Of a stretch of DNA of 64,000 nt, positions 48,098 through 61,340 are shown piece after piece (within the stretch, counting starts at the first letter, position 1; each line of letters starts with the position of its first letter). The stretch lies in the NCBI GenBank assembly GCA_021399435.1, contig JAJTUP010000037.1:496001-560000 (forward strand), given 5' to 3'. The translations under genes were made by a program, and so were the position numbers. Under the pieces are notes generated by a model. That model saw only the letters and a program-made list of their open reading frames with translations, made no database searches and was not told the origin of the DNA. This stretch comes from Diaporthe sp. PMI_573 (taxonomy: Eukaryota > Ascomycota > Sordariomycetes > Diaporthales > Diaporthaceae).

Positions 48098-49203
48098 AAA
48101 TGTTTGTGGTACACCGCGCAAGCGAATTGGTTCTTTGTAGATTGCTCTTGGTCGAGGTTTATAGGAGCATGTCATCCTACGACTTGAGCTCCCGCTAGAA
48201 GATGTCGCATTACGAATATGAGTAACGAATGCCTTGCACTGATTCAGCACACATGATGTGAACCTTGAGACGGGATTGGGAGGTTGTGCCAAGCCGGTGG
48301 GAGTGCAAATGGGCAGTCGTGCTCCGTCTTGGCTCCTGGACTAGCCTTTGATGCAGAGTATAATTCCCTTTAACGTCTCCCGTAATCTGCGCTACCATGC
48401 CGCTTCTATTTGTGAGTGGTCTGGCACAGACGTATGCACATGCTCGGAGCTCTCGGGGACTGGCGGTGATGTGGAAGTGGCGTTCCCTTTCACGACATCC
48501 GGAGGGAAACACCAAATCAAGAATAATGCTCTAGTCCACGGCCCTAGGATCGAAGTCGGCCGGATATTGCCTGGAAAAGGTTCTTAGTCCCATCAAGTGA
48601 AAGCATGTGCTACCAGACTTTCCCTGGTAGCAGAACATAGTGCCCGAAGTTTTGACTAGCACATCAAGTCAATTCTGAACAAATTGTTGCTACATTTTCC
48701 CATACCAGACGTCCGCCCAACAAACAATAGATCCACTCGCACTAGAGAGGTTGGGTGTTAACTTCGTGGCGGGCAACACAGTCTAGACACCTCATGTGCA
48801 GAATCAAAATGTTGTGCCACGGTCAAGGACCAGCAGGCTTAGGGCCTGGAGTTCAGAAAGAGCCTCCCTGCGACTGTCTCAAAAGTTTTCCTCGGAGTAT
48901 TTGTTCGGCAGCAGATCTTTAATGTCCCCATAACCAACGAGTCACATCTCTTCGAGAAAGGACGCGTGAGACCTGGTCCGAGGATGAGATATCGCCCTCA
49001 TCTCTACATGCTCGATAGACCCAGCTATCACCGCCGTCCATCGGATTCGGCTCGCCGCCCAGTCAATTTGTCCACCATGACCCAGGACAAGCACCTGAGC
49101 CATCTCGCAGCGGCCAATGACATCGGAACTCAATCCAGCGTTGGTTGAGGCACAACACGTATACAACCAACCAGCATTCTGTGAAACCTTTCATCTCCGC
49201 CCT
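48098..49203. other. Convergent intergenic region
   Basis: The MFS and Clr5-domain genes end toward each other here. I see no other gene. Confidence 0.5.
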
Positions 49204-50926
49204 TCACGCCGTAGCGACGTCGTTCATGCTAGCGCGGACGCTCTCTTTCCTGGGACACAGAGAGTCAGAGTTTTATGATTAGAACAGTCTCAAAAGGTTT
49301 TACCACGATATCTCAGTGAGATGTTGTATTGACACAGCTGCTGGATGGAGATGATGGTCAAAGTTGACGTACCATGGCTGCAACTCGGCGACCTTTGCTA
49401 CCTCTCCCCATTCAGTCAGCCAGTCCTCGAGCTTGGTGAGCTTCTCAAAGAGAAGTGGATTGGCACCGCCTCGCTTGACCCTTGTGTCAATGGCAGCACG
49501 TAGGTAGGCCTCAGCGAGCTCCCTGTCACCCTGCTCCTTGGCGATCTCAGCCATGTACAGTTGGCAGTTGAGCTTCGCGATCTGGCACTCTCCCTCCGGT
49601 ATCCGTTGCAGTGTCAATGTGAGGAGGGATATCAGGTAGTCCTTGGAATCGCCATGGGCAGCGACCCTTTGCCGCTCCAACTCGGTGAGGAAGAAGAGCT
49701 CGGCGACGGCTTCGGGCGAGCCCTCCCCGAACTCGGCTGCCCTCTGCCTGCAAATTTCCTGTTGCCTTTCGGCGAGGTACGCGCCCGGCAGGGCGTCGTA
49801 GCCTGCCGACTCGCCCATGTCCAGCCATCGAGGGAAGTTCACGGCGCATTCGGGCGTGCCCAGTGCGTTGTCCGTTGTCTCCAGCAGACACTTCCAGGCT
49901 CGCACAGCGAGGCTATGCAGGGTGAGAGCGTCCTGGTCGTCCAGAGCGGCCAGGCCTCGAAGGACCCTGCGCACGGGATGGTGATCAGACCAGCCCTTGT
50001 GAGACCATGGATCAGTGTCTGATGTACCTGATTCACCGCAACGTCACACTGCTGAAAGGGGCAGGGACGGGAAACTATCATACCAGGTTTGGCTCGGCTG
50101 CAGCGGCTGCAGCGTAGTTCACCAGCGCCTTGATGGTCCTACCAACCCGCTCTTGTTGGTCTGGGACACTCAACAGGTGGACAACCATGGTGAATATCCT
50201 GTTGAGGATCTGGGGAGGCTCGTGGCGGAGCAAGGCATGTATCTGGGCTGGGACCTGTCTCAGAAAGACGACGGCCTCGTCCACCTTGTCGGTCCGGAGG
50301 AGACCCCTCAGCATATGCATGGAGTCGGTGACCTGCCTCGACTCTGGATGGGCAGTGCGGCCCGAGACGAACTCGACGTCTATGGTCTGGCCGTACATGT
50401 ACCCGCGTGTGTGGGTCAACACGGCCTCGGATATGTAGAAGATATCCGGGGGCCTGATGGATGGCGGTTGTGGACACCTTGCCAGGGCGGTCGGCCCATC
50501 AGTGTGGAGGACGCTCTCTTTCTTACGACGTAGATGCAGCGCCAGTCGCTGGGAGTCCACGACGCGCCCTGTTGCCAACACGACAGGGCGTTTTGTCTCG
50601 TTGACAGAGTCCATAAGCGACCCGACGTCCTCGGAGGAAGTCCTGATGTTCTTGGAATATCCCCACTGCTTGATCCGAAGCTTATACATCTTGGGCCTGT
50701 GGCATGTCAACATTACTGGGGCGGTAATGTGGTATCGAAGCAGGACTTACGACGCCACGAAACCATGATCCATGGCCATGATGTCCATGACCTCTCTGAG
50801 CTTCCTTCTCTCGTCAATATAGAGCCGTTTGATGATGGGCCGCTGCCGGCTCCAATCGATGATGCTGGGCCCTCTGCTTCCCTCACCCGGCGATTTCGCC
50901 GTGCTGCGCGCGGATGTGGTTTCCAT
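49204..50926 (-). CDS. Clr5-domain protein (putative transcriptional regulator)
   Basis: Exons: 50751-50926, 50084-50696, 49373-49995 and 49204-49249, giving 485 residues. The Clr5 domain lies at about residues 18-75: a WSRQRPIIKRLYIDERRKL helix, then VMDIMAMDHGF, then KMYKLRIKQWGYSKN across the first intron. This is the fungal domain named after the cellulose-degradation regulator Clr5, in which the N-terminal helices are thought to bind DNA. The rest is helical, with TPR-like pairs near residues 340-430 (AKLNCQLYMAEIAKEQGDRELAEAYLRAAI). The last exon is only 46 nt and is supported by GTACGT, CTGAC and CCCAG; without it the frame would continue to a stop at 49300. Nuclear location is inferred. 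Confidence 0.85.
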
Positions 50927-52384
50927 CGCGCCAGTGGTGGCAGCACACGACGTCGCCACAGAGCATAAATGCGACTGCCGTGGGGTCGCTCTGGTCCATG
51001 GAATCCTTCGAGCCTGACGAAACAGACCAGTGACGGAGAGTCGATGGAGAGATGAAGAGCGTTGAAGCCTGCCGAGCCCCTGCGCTAGCTGGTGCCACGC
51101 TCATGGTGCCGCTTCTCGTTGGTTGGCACTAGCAATTGCCCCTGGAACCCTGCCCCGGCCCGTGCCTCGAATGATGATTTGAAAAGAGAGGGCTGCACCC
51201 GGCCCAGAACGGGCGACCGAGATGGAAAAGTCCAGGTTTGCCTTCCAAAACCCCATCATCATCACAACCTACCACGATACCGCAGGCTTGTTCCTCGCAA
51301 TTTCCAGTGCCCGAGAGGTCTATTCAGAGCCATGTCTTAAGACTTCCCCTCTTCAACACCAGGCGCTTTTGCTCGATTCTGCACCGGTCTCTGCTCCGAT
51401 CAGCGTGCCTACTTGTCACTGCTCAACAAGCATTGATCTGGCTCGAGGAGCAGGACCAGGGTCTGACAACTCCTCCGCCGTGCTTGCCTCAGAAGAGCTG
51501 GCTGTCGCTCCAGCTTCGAATGACGGCGCCTTTCCGACAAGTGGGATCATTGCTCGGAGAAGGCATCAGACCATGCACAGCGTGCCTCTGAGGTCGTTTC
51601 TCAAATTGCTCTGCTAATATCGGACCGCTTGCTCGATTCGACCAATCCGCGTGACCGGGTTCTCGGAAACTGTGATGTGCGATTTGACTCGTCAGAGCGG
51701 CCTGAAACTTAGTGTGGTAAACCCGGAGCCAACGGATTTATGTCATGCAGATATGAGAGCATTTAGACTCGGAGTTGAAACTGTACCTGCCCGGCGGAAG
51801 CGCCAGGCAGGGGAGAGCAAAGACAAGCTTCGATCCATGCCGCATCCTGATGTCCTACGCCGATTCGACGACGGCCCTGCCCCTGGCGAATGCCTCTGGT
51901 CTGGCGAGTTGAAGAGACAAGCTCCTGTCATCTATTAAGCCCTCGACGGTCTCCAATCACATCGGAAGTATCAGAGTTGTGATCGTCCTGATCCGGAACA
52001 CCATGCTCCCGTCTACTTCCCGCTCGCAGGCTTGCGATTCGAGTAGACCCAAAACTCGGTATGGATGCCCCAAGAAATCGCATTGGGTTCCGACTCGATA
52101 CGCCACAACAAACGGACAGAGGCTGTGGCCCCGAGAAGAAAGTGTTAAGCCATGGACATGCTCTCACAATCGAGCCCCTGGTCTTTGGGAATGATGTGAA
52201 GGCTACCAAAGATCCACAGCGGTATTGGACGAGCCAGATATAAGTCAAGCTTCGACCGAAGATCTAGGATTTGTGCTGATCAGACACAACACAACAGCTT
52301 TCTCCTCCCTCTCTTTTCATACCTGCCAAGGGCACAGATCGCGCCCGTCGTCTCTCCTTTACAGTTTGCTTCACGGCCGCCAAG
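50927..52384. promoter_or_regulatory. Divergent intergenic region between the Clr5-domain gene and PHO84-type gene
   Basis: This 1.46 kb space holds both promoters. I looked for CACGTG/CACGTT phosphate-response boxes near the transporter and did not find a clear one. Confidence 0.4.
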
Positions 52385-54408
52385 ATGACTTCACACGCGG
52401 AAGAAAAGACTGGCGTACACGCCCATACCACAGTGGTCAAGCAGAACATGACTTCTGGCGGCAACCTTGCCTTTCACAACTTTAACAACGATTTTGCCCA
52501 CATCTCCAATGCCAACGAGCGACGTAGGCTGGCCCTTGCGGAGATCGACAAAGCCCCCTTCGGCTGGTATCATGTTCGGGCCATTGCTGTGGCAGGAGTA
52601 AGTGATGGTAACAACGATGATGACAACGACGGGTGCAAGTAGCAACGAGCTGACCAGTCACGATACACAGATTGGGTTCTTCACCGACAGCTACGACATA
52701 TTCGCCATAGGCTTGGTCACTTCTCTGCTCGGGATCGTCTTCTTCGGGGGCAAGATCCCAGATGCTGACGACACAGCCATCAAGGTAGCCACATCCGCTG
52801 GCACCGTTGCTGGTCAGGTGGGCTTTGGCATACTTGCTGATGTCGTGGGGAGGAAGAAGATGTACGGCCTGGAGCTCATCATCATCATCGTCTCTACGCT
52901 CGCCCAGAGCCTGTCGTCCAGCTCGCCAGCCATGTCCATAGTTGGGGTGATTGTGTTCTGGAGGGTGCTGATGGGTGTCGGAATAGGTGGGGACTACCCG
53001 CTCTCGGCCATAATCACATCTGAGTTCGCGACCACCAGGTGGCGTGGTTTCATGATGAACGCCGTGTTTGCCATGCAGGGCTTCGGCCAGCTGGGTGCTG
53101 GTGTCGTTCTTCTTACTGTCACTCAAGGGTTTCAAAAGTCGCTCGAGCTGTCCGAGACAGCCACCGATTGCTCCACAAACGGGGCCTGCGCCAGCGCTGT
53201 CGACAAAATGTGGCGAATAATCGTTGGGTACGACTTTCATTGTTGAACAAATCCAAGCAAGACTTAGACAGAGGAGAGGCTGAAGCTTTGGTGGCACTGT
53301 GGGATACGAGTACAGCAATCACTGACGAAACGATCCGAGCAGATTTGGAGCGGTGCCAGGCTGCTTCGCACTTTACTTCCGCCTGACGATCCCCGAAACA
53401 CCGCGCTATACCTTCGACGTCGAACGCGACGTCCAGAAGGCGGTGGAAGATGTCAACACATACCGTCAGGGCAAGTGGGGCGAAGGAGATGTTGACGAGC
53501 TTGCGCGGGCGCGGGCCAAGCAGTCGGCGAAGGTGGACCTCGACGTTCCCAAGGCGTCGTGGTCCGACTTTGTTGCACATTATCGGGAATGGCGGCACCT
53601 GAAGGTGTTGCTCGGATGCGCACTGTCGTGGTTTTTCCTGGTGGGTCCTGCTTTTCTATGTTGCCAAGGGGGTAGACCACCTCTCGTGGAGATGCCCTCA
53701 GCCCGGAACCAATGCTGAAATCAAGCGCAGGATATTGCCTTTTACGGCCTTGGGCTCAACAACACCATCATCCTGAGCACCATCGGCTTCACCGGAGGCA
53801 GCAATGTGTACGAGATATACCACCGGACAGCCATCGGCAACCTGATTCTTGTCCTGGCCGGTGCCGTGCCGGGCTACTGGGTGTCTGCCGCGTTGATCGA
53901 CACGGTTGGGCGCAAGCCGATCCAGCTGTTTGGATTCCTGGTGCTGACGGTGTTGTTCTGCATCATCGGGTTCGGGTTCTGGACGCTGTCGGGCGGGGCG
54001 TTTATGGTGCTATTCACGCTGAGCCAGTTCTTCTTCAACGCGGGGCCCAACTCGACGACCTTCATCATCCCCGGCGAGGTGTTCCCGACGCGGTACCGGT
54101 CGACGTCTCACGGCATCTCGGCAGCGTCTGGCAAGGTCGGGGCGATCATGGCACAGGTGGTCTTTGGGCCCCTGAGGAGCATTGGGGCGGATGCCGCCAA
54201 GGCCAAGACCGACCCACGGTGGGCTGCGCCTTGGATTGCCCACATCATGCAGATATTCGCTGCTTTCATGGCGCTGGGCTTCTGCACGTCGTGGCTAGTG
54301 CCCGAGTCGGCGAGAAGGACGCTCGAGGAGCTGGCAGGAGAGGACGGCTCAGCCGGCGACAAGAGCGCCGACGAGGGCAGGGCGAGCCCCTCCTCGACGC
54401 GCAGCTAG
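52385..54408 (+). CDS. PHO84: High-affinity inorganic phosphate:H+ symporter (Pho84 type)
   Basis: Exons: 52385-52597, 52671-53227, 53343-53640 and 53731-54408, giving 581 residues. Diagnostic features: IGFFTDSYDIFAIGL in TM1, DVVGRKKMYG in the TM2-3 loop, the phosphate-symporter block GVGIGGDYPLSA near residue 178 in TM4, a long charged central loop, DIAFYGLGLNN in TM7, and PGEVFPTRYRSTSHGISAASGK in TM10-11. The C-terminus is hydrophilic. Family members import phosphate with protons at the plasma membrane and are induced on phosphate starvation. The introns interrupt exactly between helices. An intact gene of normal length. Confidence 0.93.
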
Positions 54409-54832
54409 TACCCTGCCCTCCTTGTGGTCATCGTGTCATCTCGACGGTATACGGTATACAAAATATCTCGAATGTGTAGTCAGTCAGTCCTGAGCACCTT
54501 GTGAATGTGGACGAGAACCGAGAACCAAAAACCAGCCAGTGTCTGTCCGGGGGCCGGCGCGGTCTGGGGACCCCTGCTTGCCGCACAGCTCCATCTGACA
54601 GGACACTGACGTAGCAGTGGTCAGGGGGGGCTGAGGCTGAGCTCCAGTGCCCCTCTGCCCCTCTGCCCCTCCTGGGGGGCGACTGCAAGAACACAGTAGA
54701 TCCAGAGCCCACCCATCGTCCAAACTCGCAACCTTCTGATCTGATGTCGTGAACACCCCGAGTTGCACCTGGCAACCGCACCCATCTCTGTAACGGCAGC
54801 GCATTGCCGACAGTCCGACCGACCCTGGCATC
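54409..54832. promoter_or_regulatory. Short intergenic region upstream of SRO7
   Basis: The 424 bp between two plus-strand genes hold the phosphate-transporter 3' end and the SRO7 promoter. A run of near-identical TGCCCCTC units occurs near 54645-54672. Confidence 0.45.
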
Positions 54833-57800
54833 ATGGCCTCATTTCTCCGAGGAAAGCAGGCGGGCATGCAGAAGGACCTGTCTGCCGCAATCCTCCCGCA
54901 CCTCTTCGTCCCGGACGAGCAGGCTCGCTACGGCATCAACTCGCAGATCAGGTAGGCTGCTGGACCTCCCACGGCACACGGCCGAGCTAACTCGTGCGCG
55001 CACAGCTGCCTCGCGTACGACCCGGTCCAGTCCCTCCTGGCCGTCGGCACCAACGAGTCCAAGTTCGGCAACGGTCAGATCTACGTCTTTGGACGGGCCA
55101 GGATACAGAAATACTTCCAGCACAGCAAGCAGGGCTCCATCCGAAGCCTACACTTCTCCGCCAACAGGCTCATCAGCCTCAACAACAGGGGCGAGCTGAC
55201 AATATGGGATCTCGACACTGGCAAGAGAATCGCGGGAGGCCCGTGTGGCAGCGCCGTTGTCACCTTGGTCACAGATCCCATGTTGGACTGGGCCCTCGTC
55301 GGACAGTCAACCGGCGAGGTCTCTGCCTACGACCTTGACCGCGAGAGGCTGTCCCCCTTCCGCACCCCCAACTTCTGGCGGGGAAAGGACCCCAAGGCCA
55401 CAATAACATACCTCGTCTCCCTGCAGTTGCACCCCCGCGATATCGGCAAGTTGCTGATAGCCTACACCCACGGCGCTGTCATATACTCGTTCAAACAGAA
55501 CCAGGCCACCAAGTTCCTCGAGTACGTCTTGCCCCCCGGCGCTCCCGGCGGCAATTCCGACAACGTCGACTCCCTGCGCAGGCCGAGGTTGCTACATGCT
55601 GCCTGGCACCCTACTGGCACTTTCATCCTGACTGCCCACGAGGACGGAAGTCTCGTCTTCTGGGACCCCAAGGACGGACGGGTCATCATGGCGAGGTCCC
55701 TGTACGACATGAGTGTCGACCAGGTGACTTCGAGTCCTCCGCCTCCGAGACTCATCCAGCCGTTCACCAAGATCTCATGGTGCTGCAAGGAGAACCCGGA
55801 CGATACTGCTCTCCTCATCGCCGGGGGGCAGGCGGCAGATGAGCCGCAGAAGGGCTTCACCTTCCTGGAGCTGGGCCAGACCCCGGTGTACGCCACCTCG
55901 TCCTGGCAGGCACTCGGGGATCACTTCAAGGCAAAGCGCCAACAAACCCTGCCCGTTCCACCCGGCACCGACGTTACCAATTACTGCTTGATCCCACGGT
56001 CATCGCCTCACTTCGCCGGGGCTCAGGATCCGCTCGCGATCCTGGCCACGCTCTCCTCAGGGGAGCTTATCACCATAAGTTTCCCCTCCGGATACCCAGT
56101 CAGCCCCACCAATCAGCTTCACCCCTCGCTGTCCTTCGTGCACCCCTTCGTCACCAAGGTCGCAGTCTCGACTCTAGACCGGGGTCGGTGGCTGGGAATG
56201 ACGGAGAAGCGCAGCAAAGGAGAGGATTTAGTCAAGGGGGGCGCTGAGGCTCCCAAACCACGAAGGCGATATGAAGGCAGGAACATCATCCAGGTGGCAC
56301 ATGCCGACAGCACCATTCGCCTCTGGGACCTCGGCCACGACGATGAGATAGAGAATCCCACACAGCTGCAGGTCGATATCTCCAGGGCTCTCGACCGATT
56401 CGAAAACGTCGACGTGTCTGCCATGCACTTGGCACCAGGCAGTGGTGACTTCGCAGCCGGTACTACCAGCGGCGACGTTGTCATCTACCGATGGGGTGGA
56501 AACCACAGCTTCGGCCAGGAGAATACCAAGCAGCTCGAAAGCAATCCTGGCGGTCTGGTTGACATCAGCTCGAGGACTGAGCCTTCCTTGAAGGAAGGTC
56601 TTCAGCCTTTTGTCTTGTATGAGACCGGTCAAGGGCCAGTCACCGCTCTTTGCGTGTCTGATGTTGGATTCGTAGCTGTTGGGTCCGAGGGCGGTGGGAT
56701 CAGCATCATCGACCTGCGAGGCCCAGCCGTCATTTTTAAGGCGTCCATGGGAGAGCTCGCACAGAAGGAGAAGAGGTCGTCCTTCCTCAGAGGTCACTCG
56801 AGCGCCACCGCGGCAAAGGACTATCCGGTCGTCATTGAGTTCGGGATCATGACGCTTGATGATGACAACTACTCCAGCATCGCATGCTTCGTGGGCACCG
56901 CTCAGGGCAAAGTGGCCACGTTCAAGCTCCTACCCTCTGGTAACAGTTACTCGGCCAAGCTGGCCGGTGTTGCGAACCTGGGCGACAAGATCATCGCTCT
57001 CTGTCCGATCCAGGCCGACACCGGCCGGCCCGCTGCAGCGAGTCCGGAAGTCATGGGCGGCCTGAGGAACGGCCAGCATGTCAACGGCGTACTGGTAGTC
57101 GGTAAGTCTCAAGTCTCGAGCCTTCCACCTCCCACTGCTCTTCGAACCGGACACTGACTAACACGCCCCAGCAACTCAAACCGAGGCCCGTATTTTCAAG
57201 CCTGCTAGCTCCAAAGGTGCCTCCAAGTCCTTTGACGATGTCCTTTGCGACGCAGCCGCTATCACCGAATTCGAGCTGCACGGGTACGCATTGGTAGCAA
57301 CCTTCGGCGACGGGAGCGCTCGCGCATTCTCTGTCCCAGGCTTAAAAGAGCTCAGCAAGGCCCCGCTCCCCATGCTCGACCCCACACGAAGCACCAGCAA
57401 CGTCGTCTCCTCGACGGGAGATATCATCGGGTGGGCTGGGCCTTCTGAGCTTGTCGTTATTCCCGTGTGGGGCTCCGGCAGGGGCAAGGGTCATCTTAAC
57501 AACGACGACAAGCTCGTCAACCCTGCGGCCGTGATACCGCCGCGCCCAACGATTTCTAACGTGCAATGGCTGTCTGGGACGCAGTATATATCGCCCACAG
57601 ACCTCGACCTGCTGATTGGTGGGCCCGACAGGCCGGCCTCGAAACGGATGATGGCGGCGGCGGCGGAGGAGGCAAGGCTGGCCAGTGGGGGCCCCGGTGC
57701 GAGCTCCTCCGGGGCTGGAGCAGGAAACCAAGAAGGATGGGGGGAGTATCTGCAGCGACAGATTAACGAAAGGACGGAGAAGCTGGACCTTATGGGGGAG

Positions 57801-57914
57801 AACATGGAGAACCTCAACGATCAGAGCCAGGGGTGGGCCGATGATGTAAACAAATTCGTCAGCAAGCAGAAGAGGAACGTGGTGATGGGGGGACTGAAGT
57901 CCAAATTTTTCTGA
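54833..57914 (+). CDS. SRO7: Sro7/tomosyn/Lgl-family exocytosis regulator
   Basis: Exons: 54833-54951, 55006-57101 and 57172-57914, giving 985 residues. The start MASFLRGKQAGMQKDLSA leads into the first of two seven-bladed beta-propellers; WD-type motifs include LTIWDLDTGK, SLVFWDPKDG and STIRLWDLGHDD. The last 60 residues (LQRQINERTEKLDLMGENMENL...FVSKQKRN) form the tomosyn-like R-SNARE coiled coil, whose presence is typical of fungal and animal tomosyn. Known role: binds plasma-membrane t-SNAREs (Sec9) downstream of Rab Sec4 to promote polarised exocytosis. A 30-residue Gly/Ser linker precedes the coil. Cytosolic, cortical at growth tips by inference. Confidence 0.93.
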
Positions 57915-57950
57915 TCCCGGCGCTCAGGTTTATTTATTCAACGGCACGGC

Positions 57951-58355
57951 TTAGAGATATCCAGGTATATTTTCTATTTTCCCATTTGGGCTGCTTAGGG
58001 CTTGCGCAATGATCAAGCAATCACTCGCGTTTTTGCGACTCGTCCTGAATTTCGATCCTGTGCGGGTTCTCGGCCTTGTGTAATCTGATCCGTAGTACCA
58101 CGCAACCGGGCCCAGTATCATCGCAATCAAGAAGCTCAGCATCATTGCAACCAAGTAACAGGCAGCACAACAAAGGGTCAAGATCACCAGGTCCGCCGTG
58201 GGACTGGTCAGATTGATGTGGGATTTCATGTGCTCGACGGCCCAGACCAGGCTGGTCATACACAATGCCTGGGCCCCCACATAGGCACAGAGCCAATATA
58301 AAATGTCACCGTCGGAGATAGGCCTCGCTATTCTTTTTCCTCTGTACTCCGTCAT
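57951..58355 (-). CDS. Small integral membrane protein (134 aa, hypothetical)
   Basis: The single-exon frame has an ATG at 58355. Hydrophobic helices lie near residues 18-42 (ILYWLCAYVGAQALCMTSLVW) and 55-90 (LVILTLCCAACYLVAMMLSFLIAMILGPVAWYY), followed by a basic tail. It ends 37 bp past the stop of the convergent SRO7 gene, so their 3' regions overlap or nearly do. A CACAG close to the tail could be a splice acceptor giving a different C-terminus, but I found no good donor. No family recognised. Confidence 0.5.
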   Translation of the reverse strand: MTEYRGKRIARPISDGDILYWLCAYVGAQALCMTSLVWAVEHMKSHINLTSPTADLVILTLCCAACYLVAMMLSFLIAMILGPVAWYYGSDYTRPRTRTGSKFRTSRKNASDCLIIAQALSSPNGKIENIPGYL

Positions 58356-58981
58356 TGCCTTTCCCTCCCCCCCCCCTTCTTTTTCTCTTCTTTTTCTTGA
58401 TGATTTCAGAGCTTGAACTTTTTTGGATTTTGCTCAGGTGGACTGTGCGTGCTGAAGTAGAGGGGGCGAAGAGGTCTCGGTCGGGGGTTAGAAATCGTCG
58501 GTTGAAGCTCGCTCTTATGTGTTCTCTGGCCACGAGTGACCAACCACGCTCAGTTGTTTGTCGCACATCACGAGTCACCGGACCATGTTTGGACGTGCAC
58601 CGTACGCTGTGATTCAGTATTTCGTACAAACACAGCGTGACACCATTCGCTTTATTGTCGTCCTGGAGATTTTGTACTGCTCCTTGAAAGAATCAAGAGC
58701 TTGGGTATTGCGAAGTCTTGTGTGTCTTGTGTGTAATAGTCGCGGGATCCTAGTTATTGAAATCCCCTTGAACCATATACCTTGAGCGACCTCGGGGGTA
58801 ATTGGCTTCAAATCAGACGAAGGAGACAACATACACGCAAGCACAATTTTAAAACTGAAACGCAGTCACATATATTATGAGAGCATGGAGTTATTATTGT
58901 ATACCATTCGTATGTCCAGGGCTGCTGTGGTGGAAACGCACCGCCACCCGATTCCGGTCAAGCAATTATACCAATATCATA
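58356..58981. other. Intergenic region
   Basis: The left end is pyrimidine-rich on the plus strand (C/T runs at about 58360-58400). I see no gene. Confidence 0.45.
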
Positions 58982-59145
58982 CTATACATCGCCCGCTTCT
59001 GACTCGGCTTCAGAATCCTCTCCCAGATGGCCCTCCAGCTCCTCGGCAAGGGTCAAAGGACGAGTACTGGCCACTGTCCTGTGACCGGTAGCCGTTCCTT
59101 GAGATTGCTCCGGGCTGCGACCACTGGTCTGTGTAGACCCAGGGA

Positions 59146-59179
<34 letters not shown>

Positions 59180-59608
59180 GTTGCTAGGCACCGAGCTCTC
59201 AGGCTCGGCTGGCTGTGGATCGGGTCCGCCAGGGTGTGAAGGCTTCTTCAGGGGCGTGTGGATCTTGTCCAAGATCCGCTGTAAAACCTCAGGGTCTGGA
59301 CCGTCCTGCAGAGCTCTGTTTTGCAGCCTGAGATCATGGATGAGCGTGTGCTGGGAAGCAGCCAGCGCTTCAAGCGAGTCCACCAGCTCCGTTGTCTGCT
59401 GCACCTGAGCCTCCAGGTCTGCGATCCTCAGGACCATGTGCTCGTGATCGTTGGCCTGGGCGTCCGCGAATATCCTCCACTCTCGTGTCCCGAATGGGTA
59501 CGGGTTCTGTGGCGCTTGTCTGACAGGGGCGTTGGGATTCCAGCGGTTGAGGTACCTGAAGAGGGTGGCGAAGACGATCCTGATTGATTCCAAAATTAAA
59601 GAAGACAT
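58982..59608 (-). CDS. Coiled-coil protein with Pro/Ala-rich linker (208 aa, hypothetical)
   Basis: The single exon encodes 208 residues from an ATG at 59608. The N-terminal 25 residues are hydrophobic (SLILESIRIVFATLFRYL) and could be a weak anchor or amphipathic helix. Residues about 50-115 form a heptad helix (MVLRIADLEAQVQQTTELVDSLEALAAS...), then comes a PAAPAAPAAP linker, and the C-terminus is acidic (EGHLGEDSEAESEAGD). The layout is a tether or adaptor plan; nothing more specific can be said. Confidence 0.55.
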
Positions 59609-61340
59609 ATTTAGTGTTCGATCTCTGGGATGATGGCCCTATGCTCGTCCAGCAAGCTTGAGGGTGGTGTTGTGGTTGAATGCTGGATCCGTCGCGCGTC
59701 TGCCTCTTGGATGGCTACGGCCAGAGCCGGAACCGCAGGTGTACTTTCGCCTGTTTATATAACTTACCATGTAAACTGACTCTTCAACAATGCCATAGCA
59801 GGACAATAACTTTGTGGTGATGCCCCTCAACGCAACAAAGAGCGAGAAGCCACACTGGGCTGTGAACAAAGCCGGCATGGTGCCCATTCTTGGCCTAGGA
59901 CGCGCAGCTTTGTAAGTCCTTGCCGCCGCAAATGCCCTGTTGTGGATCTTTTTTCCCCCTTAGTGAGGAGTCATGATAGAACAGGTCATTAGCTGCGAAC
60001 CCAAGGCTTACGGAGTTGGCAGTTACCTCTTGAACGGAGGGTACTAGCAGACAACCTGGCTTGGGTCCTAAGCCGGTGTGGGGCGAAAACCGTATTATGC
60101 GATTGGCCAAATCTTGCCAGTCACTGTCCCCTCTTGTTGTTCCCATTCAACCTTGTGGTCAAGCAGAGAGCCTGCGAGGATTAAACCCAGACCATAGCTC
60201 TAATACTCTTTCAAAGCCTGATGGTTTTGGATGCTCTACTCTCAGGCGGCTATACACACCTGCAATAAAGTCTCCTGGATTTCACTGCGGACAGAGCGAG
60301 TAGCTGCCACATGTCCTCTTCACTTTGAGCTTTGAAACCGCCTTCGCAGCTATTCGTCGGTACGACAAATCAGTAACCTCCTTGAAGCGCATGCGTGTCT
60401 ACGCAGGAGGCCTGCGCTATGTAACGTCAAGATCCATCGATATCTCGTGTCGCCTACCTGCGTGGAGCAGCGAATCGCACTCCAATACTATCCGCCGGTT
60501 TCAACGGTGTTCGGCGGAAGGTAGAAGGAAGAGCATGCATGCCGGTGCTCCATATGGCTGTCTCAGAAGTTCAAGTTGTAGTATGCAACCAACTCGGATT
60601 TACTACTACAAGGGGGCTCGGATGGTGTGGACACCTGCCAGGTCATGTATGGAGAAGAGCTGAGCCATGAAAAGAGGCGCTCGCTGCAGGTTAGATTGTG
60701 GCACCGGTGAGGTACCCCTACGGAGCGCCGGCTGCATGTTGGGCGGCCGGCGATCTTATCTCCCCTGCAACTCCTCAAAACCCGCACCTCGCTTCCAAGC
60801 CATCTCATCGGTGAGCTCCGGTCCCCAGCAGAAACTGGGCAACCTCGATACTCTTTGTCGTAGGGCACGCCTTGGGCTTCCGTCAAGCTCTTCATACTTT
60901 GCTTGTGCGCCCTACTCCATCAGCACATGGTTAGATCTGTTACTCCGCGCCGGCCCAGGCCATGCGAACCCTTTTGAGCGCAGCGGTAGGCGCGCCTGAG
61001 CTGAACTCATAGTCTGGTGCATGAGTTCTCAGCCCTGGCTGACATTCTCCTACCTCAGGAGCACTGTATGCGATCGGTTCTGATGCTATCATACCGGCTG
61101 AGAATGCGGATATTCTGGCTATATGATGGACGCGCCCGCATCGTAACGCCTTTGGGGCACAGAGCCAGGGTGCCCTCTCGAAGGCCTTGATTCCCGTGCA
61201 GACGATCAATCTGTCCCTTCTTTTATAAAGGCTGCTACGTCCTGCGCATTTCAAAGCCCCCCCGGTGGTCATTCGCCTTAGAAATCAACCAAGTCATTAT
61301 TCAAGAAAACTCGTCGTTATTGGACCGACATTAGACTATC
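59609..61340. other. Gene-poor region
   Basis: I see no supportable gene, only short conflicting frames. The final part carries the TATA box of the next small gene. Confidence 0.45.
61224..61229 (+). promoter_or_regulatory. TATA box of the 84-residue gene
   Basis: TATAAA lies 112 nt upstream of the ATG at 61341 in a cttttataaagg context. Confidence 0.45.
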
